A stretch of 64,000 nt of DNA from SG8-4 sp964598225 (GTDB lineage Bacteria; Planctomycetota; Phycisphaerae; Sedimentisphaerales; Anaerobacaceae): assembly GCA_964598225.1 (NCBI GenBank), contig CAZRBG010000023.1, positions 1 to 64,000 of the forward strand, given 5' to 3'. The notes beneath the pieces were generated by a model. That model saw nothing but the letters and a program-made list of their open reading frames with translations, did no database searches and was not told where the DNA came from. Position 1 is the first letter of the stretch. Each line of letters starts with the position of its first letter. Below are positions 14,147 to 23,281 of the stretch, one piece after another. The translations under genes were made by a program, and so were the position numbers.

Positions 14147-15505
14147 ATGACAGAGACTCCTTCTTCCGGCGTTGATGACTCGAAGCGATCATCGAAACTG
14201 ATTCCGTATCATATTCTGTGGCCTTTCATCCTTCTGTCCAGTTGCTTTATGTGGTGGGGTATTGCCAATAACATGACGGACCCGCTGGTAAAGGCTTTCA
14301 CGGGCATATTCGAGGATTTGTCTAATTTTAAGTCATCCCTGATTCAATTTGCTTTTTACGGAGCCTACTGTTGTCTTGCAATTCCGGGCGCTATTATTTC
14401 GAGAAGATTCAGCTACAAGACCGGCGTTCTTGTCGGCCTGGGACTGTATTGCGCGGGATGCTTTTTACTTTTCCCGGCCAGTCTGATACAGCAGTTTCTG
14501 CCGTTCCTTGTTGCTTTCTACGTATTGGCGTCGGGATTATCCATCCTCGAAACGGCGGCCAATCCCTATATCCTGTCCCTCGGGCCGGAGAGTTCTTCAA
14601 CACAACGCCTGAATCTTGCGCAATCTTTCAATCCTCTTGGCTCGGTGATCGGCAATCTGCTGTGCCGATTCCTGATTCTGGCCAGACTTGAAACGCTCAG
14701 ACAGAAAATTACAGGGACTGAATCAGCCGAGAGGATGAGCGAACTCCAGAGTCAGCAGCTTTTCATCGTGATTACACCTTATTTGATTGTCGGCAGTATC
14801 CTTGTTGTCATCTGGCTGCTGATCGCTTTTAGAAAAATGCCCTACGTCAGAGAGCCCGACAAGAACATTCATATTGTCGCAACTTTTAAGAGGCTCTTCA
14901 AAAACGCAAACTACGTGTTTGCCGTGATTGCTCAATTCTTTTATGTCGGCGCACAACTGTGTGTTTGGACCTTCACCGTGTATTACATCCCAGCCCAACT
15001 GGGGATCAAAGACAGCGAAGCGTTGCGATATCACACGGTCGCCCTCGTTCTGTTTGGCGTGTCCCGTTTTATCTGTACGGCTCTGATGACGGTGATCAAG
15101 CCGCACAATTTGCTGGCGGCCATGGCTGCGCTGGGAGCGATTCTGAGTTGCGTGGTGATCTTTGTCGGAGGCAAAATCGGGGTCTATTCACTGGTGGCAA
15201 TTTCCGGATGTATGTCGCTGATGTTCCCGACCATTTTCGGCTTGGGAAGCCGCGGATTGGGTCAGGACAGAAAAATCGCAGGATCCGGCCTGATCATGGC
15301 AATTCTGGGTGCGGCCGTGCTCGTGCCGGTGCAGGCATATATCATTGATGCCGTCAACGACAATCCACCCGATATCGATCCCACGGCACTGAGTATCAGT
15401 GCTTCGTACGCCGTGCCGCTTGTATGCTTCGTTGTGATTGCCGCCTACGGCATATTTGCAGGAAGGACAAAAATAAAGGAAAGCGCGGAAGCCGAAGCGT
15501 ATTAG
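14147..15505 (+). CDS. fucP: L-fucose:H+ symporter family MFS transporter
   Basis: A 452-residue major-facilitator protein with 12 hydrophobic segments and the FucP hallmark FMWWGIANNMTDPLVKAF near residues 37-54, plus ETAANPYILSLGP, LNLAQSFNPLGSVIGN and SLMFPTIFGLGSRGLG. FucP-family symporters import L-fucose (some members glucose/galactose or other 6-carbon sugars) with protons. No fucose kinase or aldolase is nearby, so the substrate is inferred from family only. It is divergent from the sugar ABC operon, which suggests shared control of sugar uptake. Confidence 0.85.
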   Translation: MTETPSSGVDDSKRSSKLIPYHILWPFILLSSCFMWWGIANNMTDPLVKAFTGIFEDLSNFKSSLIQFAFYGAYCCLAIPGAIISRRFSYKTGVLVGLGLYCAGCFLLFPASLIQQFLPFLVAFYVLASGLSILETAANPYILSLGPESSSTQRLNLAQSFNPLGSVIGNLLCRFLILARLETLRQKITGTESAERMSELQSQQLFIVITPYLIVGSILVVIWLLIAFRKMPYVREPDKNIHIVATFKRLFKNANYVFAVIAQFFYVGAQLCVWTFTVYYIPAQLGIKDSEALRYHTVALVLFGVSRFICTALMTVIKPHNLLAAMAALGAILSCVVIFVGGKIGVYSLVAISGCMSLMFPTIFGLGSRGLGQDRKIAGSGLIMAILGAAVLVPVQAYIIDAVNDNPPDIDPTALSISASYAVPLVCFVVIAAYGIFAGRTKIKESAEAEAY

Positions 15506-15592
15506 AAAGACGCTGATCGGCCTGCCGGGCTGAATTGGTTTTAAGGTACCTGCCCGGTCTCTGGGATCACCAGGTTGCGTTATCGAATATAA

Positions 15593-15680
15593 CGGAGAGG
15601 GCGGGATTCGAACCCGCGGTACCCGCAAAGGGCACACCGGTTTTCGAAACCGGCTCGATAAGCCACTCCGACACCTCTCC
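15593..15680 (-). tRNA. tRNA-Ser (anticodon CGA)
   Basis: An 88-nt class II tRNA on the - strand. The acceptor stem GGAGAGG (15680-15674) pairs with CCTCTCC (15600-15594), with discriminator G at 15593. The anticodon loop TTCGAAA is closed by CCGGT/ACCGG. A long variable arm and the T-loop GGTTCGAATCC are present. No CCA is encoded. Confidence 0.95.
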
Positions 15681-15752
15681 ATTTTTTTATTATAATGTAA
15701 TAGAGCTACTTGGGCTATACTGCGGCCCTGTTGGTGGAGTTCACTCTCGTGA

Positions 15753-16727
15753 TCAAATGTCGAAAGCCTTCTGCATCTGCTTGCGAACCTGTGTCAGGCG
15801 TTCGATGTTGCCGCCTCCGACCTCGGCTGTGGCCCAGCCGGTGAAATGTATGTCGTCGAGGGCTCTGCGTACCTGCTCCCACGGGATGTCGTCATCGGCG
15901 CTGGTAATATCGACAAATTTATTCTTAGCCCGGCTGAAGCCTTTGACGTCGAGTTTCACACAACGGTGGCCGAACGCCCGGATCCACTCGCCCGGCCGGG
16001 CATACTTCCAGTGATTGCCGATATCGTAATACATGCCAACCCACGGGCTCCGGAAGCTGTCGACGAAGTCGATGAATCGGTCGGGCCCCTGGTCCGGCGG
16101 GGCATCGTGGTCGTACATCATCTGATTCCAGACGTTCTCAAACAGGATCATCTGCCCCATTGCCGCCGCCCTGGGCAGAAGCTTGCGGATTTCCTGCCGG
16201 GCCCGCTCGGCTATCACGTCAGCCGGTCCGTCGCTGCCGCGGCCGACGACGATCAACACTCCGCTGCCTCCGGCCGCATGTGAGATTCTTATGCAGTGCT
16301 CGATGTTCGCCCGACTCTGCGCCCGCTCCTGCTCCTTGGCGCTCGTGAGACGCTGCGACCAGTGCGCGTGGTTAATCGCATTGTGTACGAAAACGCCCGA
16401 CTCCTGAACGGCCAGCCTTGCCTCCTCCGGTGTGTACTCAGCCGCCTGGTCAAAATCCACACCGTCAAATCCGGCCTCACGGGCCATCCGCAAGCGCTCC
16501 ACAACCGACAACTTATTGCCGTCCAACTCCTTTGGCAGCATCCCCAGCTTACAGGAAAGCAGGATACGCTTACCCTCCGGCGGTGTGACGATGCGTGTCT
16601 CGCCCTTACTGGCCGCACTCGCTGTGCGCGTGCCGCTCACGGTTGCTGCAACGGAGCCGGCCCCAAGAGCAAGGAAACCGCGACGGTCGAACGGGAAATC
16701 AGTTTTGTGCCCGGACTTGTTTGTCAT
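15753..16727 (-). CDS. Secreted TIM-barrel sugar isomerase/epimerase-like protein
   Basis: A 324-residue protein with a Tat-type signal (RRGFLALGAGSVAATVSG near residues 15-32) followed by an AP-endonuclease-2-type TIM barrel: AREAGFDGVDFDQAAE, HNAINHAHW, ILFENVWNQMMYD, VGMYYDIGNHWKY, RCVKLDVKGF and WATAEVGGGN. The E, D/H and K/H residues in these strands fit the divalent-metal site of hydroxypyruvate or tagatose isomerase-like enzymes. In planctomycetes these exported versions are usually linked to sugar use; the substrate is unknown. It stands alone between tRNA-Ser and decayed genes. Confidence 0.75.
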   Translation of the reverse strand: MTNKSGHKTDFPFDRRGFLALGAGSVAATVSGTRTASAASKGETRIVTPPEGKRILLSCKLGMLPKELDGNKLSVVERLRMAREAGFDGVDFDQAAEYTPEEARLAVQESGVFVHNAINHAHWSQRLTSAKEQERAQSRANIEHCIRISHAAGGSGVLIVVGRGSDGPADVIAERARQEIRKLLPRAAAMGQMILFENVWNQMMYDHDAPPDQGPDRFIDFVDSFRSPWVGMYYDIGNHWKYARPGEWIRAFGHRCVKLDVKGFSRAKNKFVDITSADDDIPWEQVRRALDDIHFTGWATAEVGGGNIERLTQVRKQMQKAFDI

Positions 16728-16788
16728 GAGAACTCACCTGTAATAGAAGGCCATAGATATCCTGTACAACAGTTACGAATCTAGGCCA

Positions 16789-16817
16789 AGCCTACAGCTC
16801 AGGAGACTAAATGTCAA
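16789..16817 (-). promoter_or_regulatory. Promoter of the TIM-barrel gene
   Basis: On the - strand: perfect -35 TTGACA (16817-16812), 17-nt spacer, -10 TAGGCT (16794-16789), about 61 nt upstream of the ATG at 16727. Confidence 0.55.
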
Positions 16818-16888
16818 GGGTCTGACTTCTGAAATCCGATTAAAATTGCATTTCCCAGGCCATAGTTGTGGAATTTTGCCAGGCTTGC

Positions 16889-17365
16889 TTAGCTTTTTAG
16901 GCATGTCCGACGGAGTTCTGCCGGAACGGCTCGCGTCTCGTCGATCAGATCCGCCGGCCCGGCCACAAACAGGCAATCGTCGGCAAGCACCATCGTCCGG
17001 GCGAGGATCGGGATGTCGACGTCGATCCGATTGCCTTCGGCGTCGAACTGCTGCGACTTCATGTAAACGTACTTTCCATCGTCCACTAACACATCCGACA
17101 ACGCCACTGGCATGTTCAGGCCTTTAATTTCAACTTGCAGGTTTTCGTTGGTGCCCGGTACGCGATCATCGAGAATCTTCTCGTCGATCTTTTCACCCGT
17201 GTCGCAATCCTGCCGCTTCGTTCAAAGTCTGCCCGCAAAGTAGGCCAATCACCCGTCGCTCGCCCCTCGTCCCTCGAAGTGTCCCGCAGGCCGGACTTTT
17301 TTCCAGACGCTGCTGCTTCTCCGCCTCGTCGATGATTTGCTGCCGCTGCCGGAGAAGCACGCAAA
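16889..17365 (-). pseudogene. Remnant of a PQQ-like beta-propeller gene
   Basis: On the - strand, an open frame without a proper start runs from about 17222 to the stop at 16889. It reads VPGTNENLQVEIKGLNMPVA and then LSDVLVDDGKYVYMKSQQFD, and jumps to ILARTMVLADDCLFVAGPAD. These are phrases from the C-terminal half of large planctomycete PQQ-propeller proteins, with an internal stretch missing after DVDIP. Farther upstream another frame carries GDWPTLRADFERSG, similar to a propeller blade of the intact gene at 17732. The frames are broken by stops, so this is a decayed relative lying head-to-head with the intact gene. Confidence 0.55.
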
Positions 17366-17529
17366 GCGAAGAGCCTCGTAATGAATAACGACTTGACAAT
17401 AATCGAATAGATGCTGACAATACCGTCAGCCGGTGAAACGGAAGCAGGTTCTGCAAGGGATAGCCGGCCGGGTGTGACGGATTACCGCACGGGCGGCCGC
17501 CCTCAAGCCGGCTGCCCGGCACACTTGGC

Positions 17530-17692
17530 TACAACGATAATCCAGAGCTCCCTTATGCCTGAAGAAAACCTCATTGCCGAAGGCAAGGGAAAGGAGATCA
17601 TGTTAAGATTCGAACTGAGAGGATCAAAGTTCTATTCATTCATTTTCGGCTCATCGGAGTTTCATCCGCCCGGACAAGCTTCTGCTATGTAA
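17530..17692 (+). pseudogene. Possible C-terminal remnant of a glycan-related gene
   Basis: The + frame ending at 17692 reads EENLIAEGKGKEIMLRFELR followed by GSKFYSFIFG. This resembles the terminal strands of beta-sandwich or sialidase-like carbohydrate proteins rather than a complete gene. There is no upstream coding sequence to match. An AAGGAG precedes an internal ATG (17600), so a 30-residue peptide could be made, but decay is the simpler reading. Confidence 0.3.
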
Positions 17693-17731
17693 ACTATTGA
17701 CACAAATTTTAATCGAAATGAGGTTGGCAAT

Positions 17732-20700
17732 ATGAAATTTATTCAGAAAATTGCAGTGGTTGTCCGGCACGTTGACGTGCCGCAGTGTTGGTTGATTTTG
17801 TTTGCCGGATTGCTATTGCCGGTCACTACTTTTTGCGCTTCGGCCAGTTGCGAACAGACGGCCAAGCAAATCCTTGACAGGGCCGGCATTAACGGAGGTC
17901 TGGTCGTTCACCTCCGTTGCGGAGACGGAAAACTCACCGCGGCACTCCATGCGGATGAAAGTTACATAGTACAGGGCCTTGACGCGGATGTAACGGCGGC
18001 CCGCCAAACTATCCGGTCGCTTGGCCTTTACGGCAAGGTGTCGGCGCAGCCTTGGACAGGCAGCCGCCTGCCTTACGTGGACAATCTCGTAAACTTGATT
18101 GTCGCGGAGGACCTCGGCAGGTTGCCGACGGAGGAAGTGCTGCGCGTGCTGGCGCCAAACGGTGTGGCGTTGATCGGCGGCGAGAAGACCGTCAAGCCGC
18201 GCCAGGAGGGGGCGGATGAGTGGCAACAGCACTATCACGATGCGGACAACAACGCGGTGGCCAACGATGATCTGGTCGGTCCGCCCCGGCATTTTCAGTG
18301 GATTGCCGAGCCGCAATGGAGCCGGTCACATCTGAGTCTGCCGTCCATTAACAGTCTGGTCTCGGCCGGCGGTCGGCTGTTCAGTATCGAGGACCACGCC
18401 TCGTCCGAGCACCCAGCCCTTCCGGGCGAGTTCTCCCTGATCTGCCGCGATGCCTTCAACGGCATCGAGCTTTGGCGTCATTCGTTTGCCGATTGGGAGC
18501 CGATCAACATCTACATCAAGTACACTCCGACCCAACTGCAACGGCAGCTTGTCGCTATGGCTGATAAGGTCTATTGCACGCCGGGTCTCGATGCGCCGAT
18601 AACTGTGTTTGACGCCATGACAGGCAGGATTCTCAAGAGCTACCCGGGTACTGAGCGGACTCAGGAGTTTGTCTACGACCGAGGGGTCTTGTACATTGTT
18701 CTCGGCGATCCTTTCGACACCGCCGGCATAGGCGAAGGCCGCGGCCGCACCATCGGGTCCAGCGCATTTGCGAAGCATACCTACGGTCCAATCATCCCGA
18801 AACTGGACGACCCGGAGAGCAGCATGGTGGCGCTCGACGCCGAATCAGGCCGCGAACTGTGGCGGAAAGAGGGCGAAGCCACGCGGGCGTATCAAGGCGC
18901 ATCGTTGGCCGTGCGCGGTGCGTATGCGGCGTACTGCGCCGCTGATTCATTGATCTGTCTTGACCGGAAAACCGGCGCCGAGCGCTGGCGAGTGCCTTGC
19001 ATGATTTCACTCTCAGGTCGCAGAAACACCAGGAAAGCGGCCAGATTGGTGCCGGGCACTTCGGTTTCACTGGTGCTTTCCGACGATGCAGTTTATTTAG
19101 CTGACAGAAAGAACCTGAAGGCGTTCGCGATAGAGGACGGCACCAGGCTCTGGACTTCTTCGACGCGCATGAATCATTTCAAGGCGCCGGATATATTTCT
19201 GGCCGCAGGTGCGGTGTGGACCGCCAACGACAAGGCCTACGATCCGAGTACCGGGGCCCGCGTCGAGAACCTCGCCCAGAAGATGAAAGGCCCGATGGGG
19301 CATGATCGCTGTTATCGCAATCGCATCACGGATCGCTGGTACATCAACTCGGCCACCGGCGGCAGCGACTTCCTGGCGCTGGACGGCTCCGGCGAGTTCC
19401 CGAACCCGTGGGTTCGCAGTACGTGTGGGGTCGGCTTCCTGCCGTGCAACGGGCTGTTCTACGCGGGTCCGCCGGCCTGTTCGTGCGCAAACAAAGTTCA
19501 ACTCAACGCGTTTAACGCTCTGACCTCCGATCCGGGCCTGAAATCATCCGGCCAACCTATCACGGTTGCCGTCACTCCACAGCTCGAAAAAGGACCGGCC
19601 TATTCTGAAATCTCAGATTTGAAATTTCAAATTTCAGATTTCCACGGCGACTGGCCAACCTACCGGCACGATGCCGGTCGCAGCGGTCATGCCAAGACCA
19701 CCGTGCCGGCCGCGCTGGAACCGCGATGGCAGACCAGGCTTGCCACTCATGCCAGTCCACCCGTCATCGCCGCGGGTCAGGTGTTTGTGGCCGACGTGGA
19801 CGCGCATGCCGTATGCGCCTTGAACGCCGCAGACGGCGAGACACAATGGACCTATACCACCGGCGGGCGCGTCGATTCGCCGCCCACCTACTATCAGGGA
19901 CTACTGCTGTTCGGGTCACACGATGGCTGGGTGTATTGCCTGCGAGCAACCGACGGCGCGCTGATATGGCGGTTCAAGGCGTTACCCGACCGGCTGATAT
20001 GCGCCTACGAACAGATCGAGTCCGCCTGGCCGGTCTGCGGCAACATCCTCGTTTACGACGACCCTTCGACAGGCTCAGGGCAGGTAGTAGCTTATTTCGT
20101 GGCCGGCCGAAACTCGTTCGTTGATGGCGGACTATTTCTCTTCGGACTCGACCCACGAACCGGCCGTGTGGTCCACCAGCGGAACCTGTACGGACCCTAC
20201 GGTCAGAACGGCCAGCCGATGATCAGTCAGGTGACAGCGCTGGGAGCGACAGGAGCGGGCGGCATCGAGGGAAACAAGGGCGACATTTTGTTGGCCGAAG
20301 ATGGACATCTTTTCCTGCGGCACGAAGCATTCACGCCGGACCTCAAGTCTGTCAGCGCCGAAGAAAATCTCCCGCCGCACCTGATAACCTCCCACGGTTT
20401 TCTCGAACCGATCCCGCATCATCGCAGTTGGTGGACGATTGACACTACATTGCGCTATGACATCGCTACCGGGAGGGGCCCGGCGCATGGCGATATTCTG
20501 GTTCGCGACGGCACACGGTTCTACGAGGTACGGGGGTATCGGCCGAGCCGGACCGCCAGCTTCGATCCGCGCCAGAACGGCTATACGCTTTACGCCGGCG
20601 ACCTCGCGACAATTCGCGTTGAGCCTGGTACAAGCACGAGACGGGCGGTTCCGCGCAGCACGGCGCTGGAACGTTGGCGTGCCAACATACCGCTCACCGG

Positions 20701-20980
20701 CAAGGCGATGGCGCTGGCCGGTGAGGTCTTGTTCGTAGCCGGCACGCCTGTAACGTTTCCCAAAGGTGACTCTTCGACAAGCTCAGCGCAGGCTCTGGCC
20801 AGGGCTTACAAAGGACGGATGGGCGGCATTCTCTGGGCAGCTTCGGCCGCGACCGGCGAGAAACTTGCCGAGTACAAGCTCGACGCCGCCCCGATCTGGG
20901 ATAGCATTGCCGCAGCCGGCGGCCGGTTATACATTGCAACGCAAGACGGCAGACTTCGTTGCTTCGGAAAAAAACAATGA
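17732..20980 (+). CDS. Secreted methyltransferase-like/PQQ beta-propeller fusion
   Basis: A 1082-residue protein. A signal peptide (WLILFAGLLLPVTTFCASAS) is followed by a degenerate class I methyltransferase-like domain at about 45-160: GGLVVHLRCGDGKLTAAL, VQGLDADVTAARQTIRSLGL, LVNLIVAEDLG and EEVLRVLAPNGVALIGG. The rest is a large PQQ-type propeller with repeated W-x-G/A-x-T-like blades (FNGIELWRHSF, ALDAESGRELWRKEG, LNAADGETQWTYTTGGR, LRATDGALIWRFKA). Such proteins are common in planctomycetes; their function is unknown, with scaffolding or a periplasmic enzyme role possible. The coding sequence carries three short repeat-derived insertions in frame (see 19608, 20062 and 20771). It stands alone, without operon partners. 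Confidence 0.75.
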   Translation: MKFIQKIAVVVRHVDVPQCWLILFAGLLLPVTTFCASASCEQTAKQILDRAGINGGLVVHLRCGDGKLTAALHADESYIVQGLDADVTAARQTIRSLGLYGKVSAQPWTGSRLPYVDNLVNLIVAEDLGRLPTEEVLRVLAPNGVALIGGEKTVKPRQEGADEWQQHYHDADNNAVANDDLVGPPRHFQWIAEPQWSRSHLSLPSINSLVSAGGRLFSIEDHASSEHPALPGEFSLICRDAFNGIELWRHSFADWEPINIYIKYTPTQLQRQLVAMADKVYCTPGLDAPITVFDAMTGRILKSYPGTERTQEFVYDRGVLYIVLGDPFDTAGIGEGRGRTIGSSAFAKHTYGPIIPKLDDPESSMVALDAESGRELWRKEGEATRAYQGASLAVRGAYAAYCAADSLICLDRKTGAERWRVPCMISLSGRRNTRKAARLVPGTSVSLVLSDDAVYLADRKNLKAFAIEDGTRLWTSSTRMNHFKAPDIFLAAGAVWTANDKAYDPSTGARVENLAQKMKGPMGHDRCYRNRITDRWYINSATGGSDFLALDGSGEFPNPWVRSTCGVGFLPCNGLFYAGPPACSCANKVQLNAFNALTSDPGLKSSGQPITVAVTPQLEKGPAYSEISDLKFQISDFHGDWPTYRHDAGRSGHAKTTVPAALEPRWQTRLATHASPPVIAAGQVFVADVDAHAVCALNAADGETQWTYTTGGRVDSPPTYYQGLLLFGSHDGWVYCLRATDGALIWRFKALPDRLICAYEQIESAWPVCGNILVYDDPSTGSGQVVAYFVAGRNSFVDGGLFLFGLDPRTGRVVHQRNLYGPYGQNGQPMISQVTALGATGAGGIEGNKGDILLAEDGHLFLRHEAFTPDLKSVSAEENLPPHLITSHGFLEPIPHHRSWWTIDTTLRYDIATGRGPAHGDILVRDGTRFYEVRGYRPSRTASFDPRQNGYTLYAGDLATIRVEPGTSTRRAVPRSTALERWRANIPLTGKAMALAGEVLFVAGTPVTFPKGDSSTSSAQALARAYKGRMGGILWAASAATGEKLAEYKLDAAPIWDSIAAAGGRLYIATQDGRLRCFGKKQ
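19608..19642. repeat. Heptamer array inside the PQQ-propeller gene
   Basis: Five 7-nt units (AAATCTC, AGATTTG, AAATTTC, AAATTTC, AGATTTC) are read in frame as EISDLKFQISDF, about residues 626-638, between two propeller segments. The same repeat type occurs in non-coding DNA near 50137 and 50590. Confidence 0.85.
20062..20082. repeat. REP-like element in frame in the PQQ-propeller gene
   Basis: The sequence CCTTCGACAGGCTCAGGGC is read as PSTGSGQ. The same core occurs at 20771-20792, near 10115, 61262, 33312 and 35886. Confidence 0.75.
20771..20792. repeat. Second REP-like element in frame in the PQQ-propeller gene
   Basis: CTTCGACAAGCTCAGCGCAG is read as SSTSSAQ within a loop between blades. 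Confidence 0.75.
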
Positions 20981-20997
20981 GATTTATAAATCTCATT
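20976..20997. other. 22-bp perfect palindrome over the stop codon
   Basis: AATGAGATTTA followed by its exact reverse complement TAAATCTCATT. The TGA stop of the PQQ gene (20978-20980) lies inside it. It has no T-run, so it is not a standard intrinsic terminator; it could be a protein-binding site or an RNA hairpin. Confidence 0.7.
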
Positions 20998-21361
20998 TAC
21001 GAAACCCGGAGCACACCAGAAAAGGCCAGTTTCAGCCAAACTTGTCTTTTTCCAGTCGAAAGCAAACCTCGGGTCCGGGCATCGAGGCCCCGCCAGGAGA
21101 ACCACTCATTCAGTTGGGCTCTAAGGGTGGCTTTGTACTGAAATGGTAAAAGACAGGATATTGATATAGGCCTTCGACTTTCGTCGTTTCTTTTGTACGG
21201 TGTGCTGAATCTGTTAAAATTATTTGGGAATTAAGATTAGATAGTGGCATTATTGACAGTGTTACGTAAAAAGGCGTTGATCATGAGGTTAAGTAGCAAA
21301 TCTCGAGTGAGAGGATGAGAAAGTTGAAAATTTAAGTATCTCAATTGATAGGGTAAATATA
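20998..21361. other. Gene-free spacer upstream of sulfatase
   Basis: No credible coding sequence, RNA or repeat recognised apart from AT-rich sequence from about 21200 on that probably includes the sulfatase promoter and leader. A TTGACA occurs at 21255 without a convincing -10. Confidence 0.4.
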
Positions 21362-22813
21362 ATGATCAAAGCGCGAGCCATTCTACAGATACTGCTGGTG
21401 ACATTGGTTTTAGCACCGGCCTTTTCTCAAGAGAAACCCAATATCGTTCTTATCCTGGCCGACGATCTGGGATACGGCAGCCTGAATTCATATGGAGCAG
21501 ATAAGAACCTTGTGCGTACCCCTCATATCGACCGCATCGCAGAGGCGGGGATGCGTTTCACCGATGCCTATACGCCGGCATCTATCTGTACTCCCACGCG
21601 GTATGCTTTGCTAACTGGTCGCTATCCCTGGCGTTCACTGCTCAAATCCGGAGTAGTCAATCCTCTCGATCCTTTGCTGCCCGACCCGGACAGGACAACG
21701 GTTGCCGATTGGCTTAAAGAGCAAGATTACACTACCGCCTGTATAGGCAAGTGGCACCTGGGTTATGGCAGGGGGCCGAAAGTGGATTTTACCGGCACTC
21801 TATCGCCCGGACCGCTCGATTTGGGATTTGACTACCACTTTGGGATTCCACAGAACCATGGTGACATGCATGGTGTTTATATTGAAAATGAGCGTATTTA
21901 CGGATTAAGGAGCAGGAAAGTGCAGCCCTACTCCAGGACCTTCTATGGTTCACCATACGTGGGCTATGATGCGCCACAACGTGTTAACAAGGACGTCATG
22001 AAAGATTTGACGGACAAGGCCGTTCAATGGCTCAAGCAACAGGACGGTCAAACACCGTTTTTCCTCTACTTTGCCGCAGTGGCGGTTCACCACCCCATAA
22101 CGCCCTCTGATACCATGCGGGGTTTGAGCGACTGTGGTCCCTACGGAGATTTTATCCAGGACCTGGATATGAGTGTGGGTAGAATCTTTGAGACATTGGA
22201 ATACATGAACATGGTGGATAATACGATGATCATCTTTTCCAGTGACAACGGCGGGGAAATTCCCTCCAATAGACCGGAAGCACCGGAGATTCAAGCCCAA
22301 AAAGCCGGCTTAATGATAAATGGTAACCTGCGCGGCGATAAACATACCATCTGGGAGGGCGGAACTCGTGTGCCGTTTATGGTATCCTGGCCCGGGAAAG
22401 TGAAGGCCGGTTCTGTCTCCCGTGATATGATCAATATGGTGGATGTATTTGCGACTATCAGTGAAATCACTCACGGCAATCTGTCAGATTCCAAAGAGGT
22501 CGCCCCGGATAGCTTCAGTTTTCTTCCCTCGTTGTTGCAATCGGGAAAAACTCATCAACGCACGTCTATGGTAACTGCCAATGCCCGCGGCATGCATGCC
22601 GTTCGCATGGGAGATTGGAAATACATCGACAATAGCACGCCTCATGCCTGGTCTCACGGGAAAAGGGGGATCTTCAAGAATGTAAAACCTCAACTCTATA
22701 ATTTGGCGGAAGATATCTCCGAAAGCGTAAATCTGGCTGTTCAAAGACCGGAAATCGCAGAGGAAATGGCAAGGGAACTCAACCGGATAAGAAACGCTCG
22801 GTCAACCAGGTAG
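21362..22813 (+). CDS. Secreted S1-family sulfatase
   Basis: A 483-residue sulfatase with a signal peptide (residues 1-22, ending FSQ). The N-terminal metal ligands lie in LILADDLGYG (D34, D35). The formylglycine motif is C76-T-P-T-R80 (SICTPTRYALLTGRYPWR), followed by GKWHLGYG and later FSSDNGGEIP and GGTRVPFMVSWPG. The cysteine-type motif needs conversion to formylglycine by FGE or anSME. It hydrolyses sulfate esters, probably on marine or host polysaccharides; the substrate is not given by the motifs. It is monocistronic here. Planctomycetes typically carry dozens of such genes. Confidence 0.92.
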   Translation: MIKARAILQILLVTLVLAPAFSQEKPNIVLILADDLGYGSLNSYGADKNLVRTPHIDRIAEAGMRFTDAYTPASICTPTRYALLTGRYPWRSLLKSGVVNPLDPLLPDPDRTTVADWLKEQDYTTACIGKWHLGYGRGPKVDFTGTLSPGPLDLGFDYHFGIPQNHGDMHGVYIENERIYGLRSRKVQPYSRTFYGSPYVGYDAPQRVNKDVMKDLTDKAVQWLKQQDGQTPFFLYFAAVAVHHPITPSDTMRGLSDCGPYGDFIQDLDMSVGRIFETLEYMNMVDNTMIIFSSDNGGEIPSNRPEAPEIQAQKAGLMINGNLRGDKHTIWEGGTRVPFMVSWPGKVKAGSVSRDMINMVDVFATISEITHGNLSDSKEVAPDSFSFLPSLLQSGKTHQRTSMVTANARGMHAVRMGDWKYIDNSTPHAWSHGKRGIFKNVKPQLYNLAEDISESVNLAVQRPEIAEEMARELNRIRNARSTR

Positions 22814-23115
22814 GATACGATCAAATGCGCGAGAAAGAGGATAGCAAAACCCATCCTCGGTCGTAGAGAATCCACTTGGCGTTATCGGCGATTGTCATGT
22901 TACATATCAAAATTCAGGAATCCTTCTTTGAATGAGATGGGTTCATGATACACGGCGTCTCATAATCTCAGAACCCGACATTCAAGGAATAAAGCCCTAC
23001 TGTAGCCGGTATCTATGGGCATGTTATACTTCCAGCTTGGCGTTTAATTCTTGAATCAAACATTTCCACGCCTCAAGACCCACTTAACTCTCGTTGTTTC
23101 AATGGTTTAGGAAAA
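22814..23115. other. Gene-free spacer between sulfatase and tRNA-Val
   Basis: I see no gene, tandem repeat or clear terminator in this stretch. Confidence 0.4.
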
Positions 23116-23189
23116 TGGGCGATACAGGACTCGAACCTGTGGCCTCACGGGTGTGATCCGTGCGCTCTAGCCAACTGAGCTAATCGCCC
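23116..23189 (-). tRNA. tRNA-Val (anticodon CAC)
   Basis: A 74-nt tRNA on the - strand. The acceptor stem is GGGCGAT/ATCGCCC with discriminator A at 23116. The D arm is GCTCAGTTGGCTAGAGC. The anticodon stem-loop CACGG-ATCACAC-CCGTG gives CAC. The T arm is ACAGG-TTCGAGT-CCTGT. No CCA is encoded. Confidence 0.93.
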
Positions 23190-23195
23190 TTTGTC

Positions 23196-23230
23196 ATTTA
23201 CTATTTACTATTCGATATTGAGTATTGGAT
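23196..23230. repeat. Heptamer array (ATTNNNT)x5
   Basis: Units ATTTACT, ATTTACT, ATTCGAT, ATTGAGT, ATTGGAT with exact 7-nt spacing, directly upstream of tRNA-Val. Confidence 0.85.
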
Positions 23231-23281
23231 CTCTGCTTCCAACAACTTGATACTCGGTAGTCATTCTACAAAATTCGATTC

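Noticed and set aside
15593..16727. tRNA-Ser as an integration site for a mobile island
   Set aside because: No integrase and no repeated tRNA 3' end were found in the neighbouring sequence.
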